A stretch of 52,712 nucleotides of DNA from an uncultured Treponema sp. (GTDB lineage: Bacteria > Spirochaetota > Spirochaetia > Treponematales > Treponemataceae): the NCBI GenBank assembly GCA_937877515.1, contig CALFIX010000022.1, positions 1 to 52,712 of the forward strand, given 5' to 3'. A model generated the notes under the pieces. It was not told where the DNA came from. It worked only from the letters and a program-made list of their open reading frames with translations, and searched no databases. A program made the position numbers and the translations under genes. Numbering within the stretch: the stretch's first letter is position 1; each line of letters opens with the position of its first letter. Positions 51,705 through 52,712 of this stretch are shown in pieces.

Positions 51705-52189
51705 ACTGTCTATGCCCTGATTGGGTGTAAAGGGTTCTTTGAGATGTCGGACGGACATTTGGGAAGATGTCTGGTTTAAACCGTAAAGTTAATAGCAGCC
51801 TTTAAAAAGGTTTTCCCTCGCTATTTTCAGGTTGAACACCCTTGAAGACTTTAAGCTGTCGTTGGCAGTTTAGTTTAACGTTTGGGCTTCTTGAGGTTCT
51901 GGCATAGTGCATGCAATGTGTGCTGTTCTGGTCAGAGATGCCAAACCAGTTGTCGGATTGATGATGATGGTGGTACCTGCCGGTCCGCTCCGAAAGTATG
52001 GTGCGGGTCTAGATAAGGTTTGTTTATCTTGTAAGGTATTTCACGTTTAAAAATCATCATATTACAAAGGTTAAAGTGTGTATGCGAAAGTGTCGTAAAC
52101 CTTTCAGGTGCGGTGCTTTCTGGCTTAAAGTGCAGCACATTAAATAAAGATATGCCTGAAGAAAGAATTATCAGGCCAAGGAGAACATC
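51705..52189 (+). promoter_or_regulatory. Long structured 5' leader of tuf
   Basis: No gene is seen here. Stems include GGGTGT/ACACCC (51723-51728 with 51836-51841) closing over AATAGC/GCTATT (51791-51796 with 51820-51825). There are also a 10-bp stem with a GTT loop (51851-51860 with 51864-51873), TGGCAT/ATGCCA (51900-51905 with 51938-51943), AAAGGTT/AACCTTT (52066-52072 with 52098-52104) and GCCTGA/TCAGGC (52154-52159 with 52171-52176) touching the AAGGAG ribosome site. Mutually exclusive pairings (51744-51748 or 51767-51771, both with 51754-51758) are possible. It does not match the tmRNA, RNase P or SRP RNA consensus I know. Confidence 0.6.
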
Positions 52190-52666
52190 ATGGCAAAGGA
52201 AGAGTTCAAAAGAACTAAACCTCACATGAACGTTGGTACCATCGGTCACGTTGACCATGGTAAGACTACTCTTTCAGCAGCAATCACTTCATACTGTGCA
52301 AAAAAGTATGGTGATAAGCTCTTGAAGTATGACGAAATTGACAATGCTCCAGAGGAAAAGGCTCGTGGTATTACTATTAACAGCCGTCACCTTGAGTATC
52401 AGTCAGACAAGCGCCACTATGCTCACATTGACTGCCCAGGACACGCAGACTATGTTAAGAACATGATTACTGGTGCTGCTCAGATGGACGGTGCTATTCT
52501 TGTAGTATCTGCTCCAGACTCAGTTATGCCACAGACAAAAGAACACCTTTTGCTTGCTCGTCAGGTAGGTGTACCAAAGATTATCGTATTCCTTAACAAG
52601 GTTGACCTTGTTGACGATCCAGACCTCGTAGAACTCGTTGTAGAAGAAGTAAAAGATACTCTTCAG
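52190..52666 (+). CDS. tuf: Elongation factor Tu (5' part)
   Basis: The first 159 codons are present, cut off by adapter sequence. EF-Tu delivers aminoacyl-tRNA to the ribosome as a GTP complex. The G-domain motifs are GHVDHGKT at 19-26, DCPGH at 81-85 and NKVD at 136-139. The N-terminus HMNVGTIGHVDHGKTTLSAA and the SYCAKKYGDK segment match treponemal EF-Tu as I remember it. AAGGAG lies 6 bases before the ATG. In T. pallidum tuf heads the S10 ribosomal protein operon, and the same is likely here. Translation beyond 52666 is artificial. Confidence 0.97.
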
Positions 52667-52712
52667 AGATCGGAAGAGCGTCGTGTAGGGAAAGAGTGTA
52701 GATCTCGGTGGT
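52667..52712. other. Illumina adapter sequence (not genomic)
   Basis: The last 46 bases begin AGATCGGAAGAGCGTCGTG and match the reverse complement of the Illumina universal adapter in order to the window end. Read in the tuf frame they give RSEERRVGKECRSRW, a well-known contaminant peptide in predicted proteins. Confidence 0.98.

Noticed and set aside
51705..52189. tmRNA, RNase P RNA, SRP RNA or a tRNA hidden in the tuf leader.
   Set aside because: None of their conserved sequences (alanyl acceptor stem, GAGGAAAGTC core, GGAAGCAG loop, TTCGA T loop with acceptor pairing) could be found.

Overview
The window is bacterial, AT-rich and most consistent with a spirochaete of the genus Treponema, probably a fibre-degrading gut or rumen type. 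The evidence is the EF-Tu N-terminus, which reads very close to the treponemal protein as I remember it, the lipoprotein signals with ISC/MSC lipoboxes, and a large carbohydrate-degrading gene set. The last 46 bases (52667-52712) are Illumina adapter rather than genome, so this is a contig from a short-read library that ends inside tuf.

Layout. 1-1851: ArsC/Spx-like fragment, GNAT acetyltransferase, NAD-dependent epimerase and a HAD protein, all on the minus strand. 1849-4760: a zone of gene decay holding a frameshifted HAD 3' end, an IS3-type transposase remnant, a crcB broken by two frameshifts, a truncated DUF4143-type ATPase and an orphan 3' segment. 4774-9987 (minus): solute-binding lipoprotein, two sugar permeases and a GH31 YihQ-like glucosidase, a locus for importing and hydrolysing an alpha-glycoside. 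10201-17674: oligopeptide transporter genes split into oppBC (minus) and oppDF (plus), with an exported protein gene and a purF-like gene between them. 17684-18664: DUF3899 membrane protein and NlpC/P60 peptidase. 18661-25402: an arabinose-polymer locus with an ArsR-type regulator, secreted GH51 arabinofuranosidase, two tandem LamG lipoproteins and cytoplasmic GH43. 25406-30571: ppk, a ppx/HD phosphatase and a GH37/GH63-like glycosidase. 30793-35408: exported treponemal protein, TPR lipoprotein and TraB-family protein. 35461-38103: radA, NusG-domain-II protein and serine acetyltransferase. 38193-38514: a MITE-like dispersed-repeat candidate.

From 38544 onward lies the transcription-translation block: tRNA-Thr, rpmG, tRNA-Trp, secE, nusG, rplK, rplA, rplJ, rplL, rpoB, rpoC, rpsL, rpsG, then tuf, presumably the first gene of the S10 operon. 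Coding here is tight (TAATG overlaps, 8-bp rpoB/rpoC overlap), but several intergenic leaders are long and contain well-formed hairpins. The clearest are a three-way junction before rplK, four hairpins between rplJ and rplL, a 12-bp inverted repeat over the rpsL promoter, and a leader of about 485 nt before tuf.

The best candidates for something undescribed are the structured tuf and rplK leaders, the LamG-lipoprotein/GH51/GH43 locus as a SusCD-free glycan system, and the 38.2-38.5 kb repeat. No CRISPR array, rRNA or intact transposon was found.
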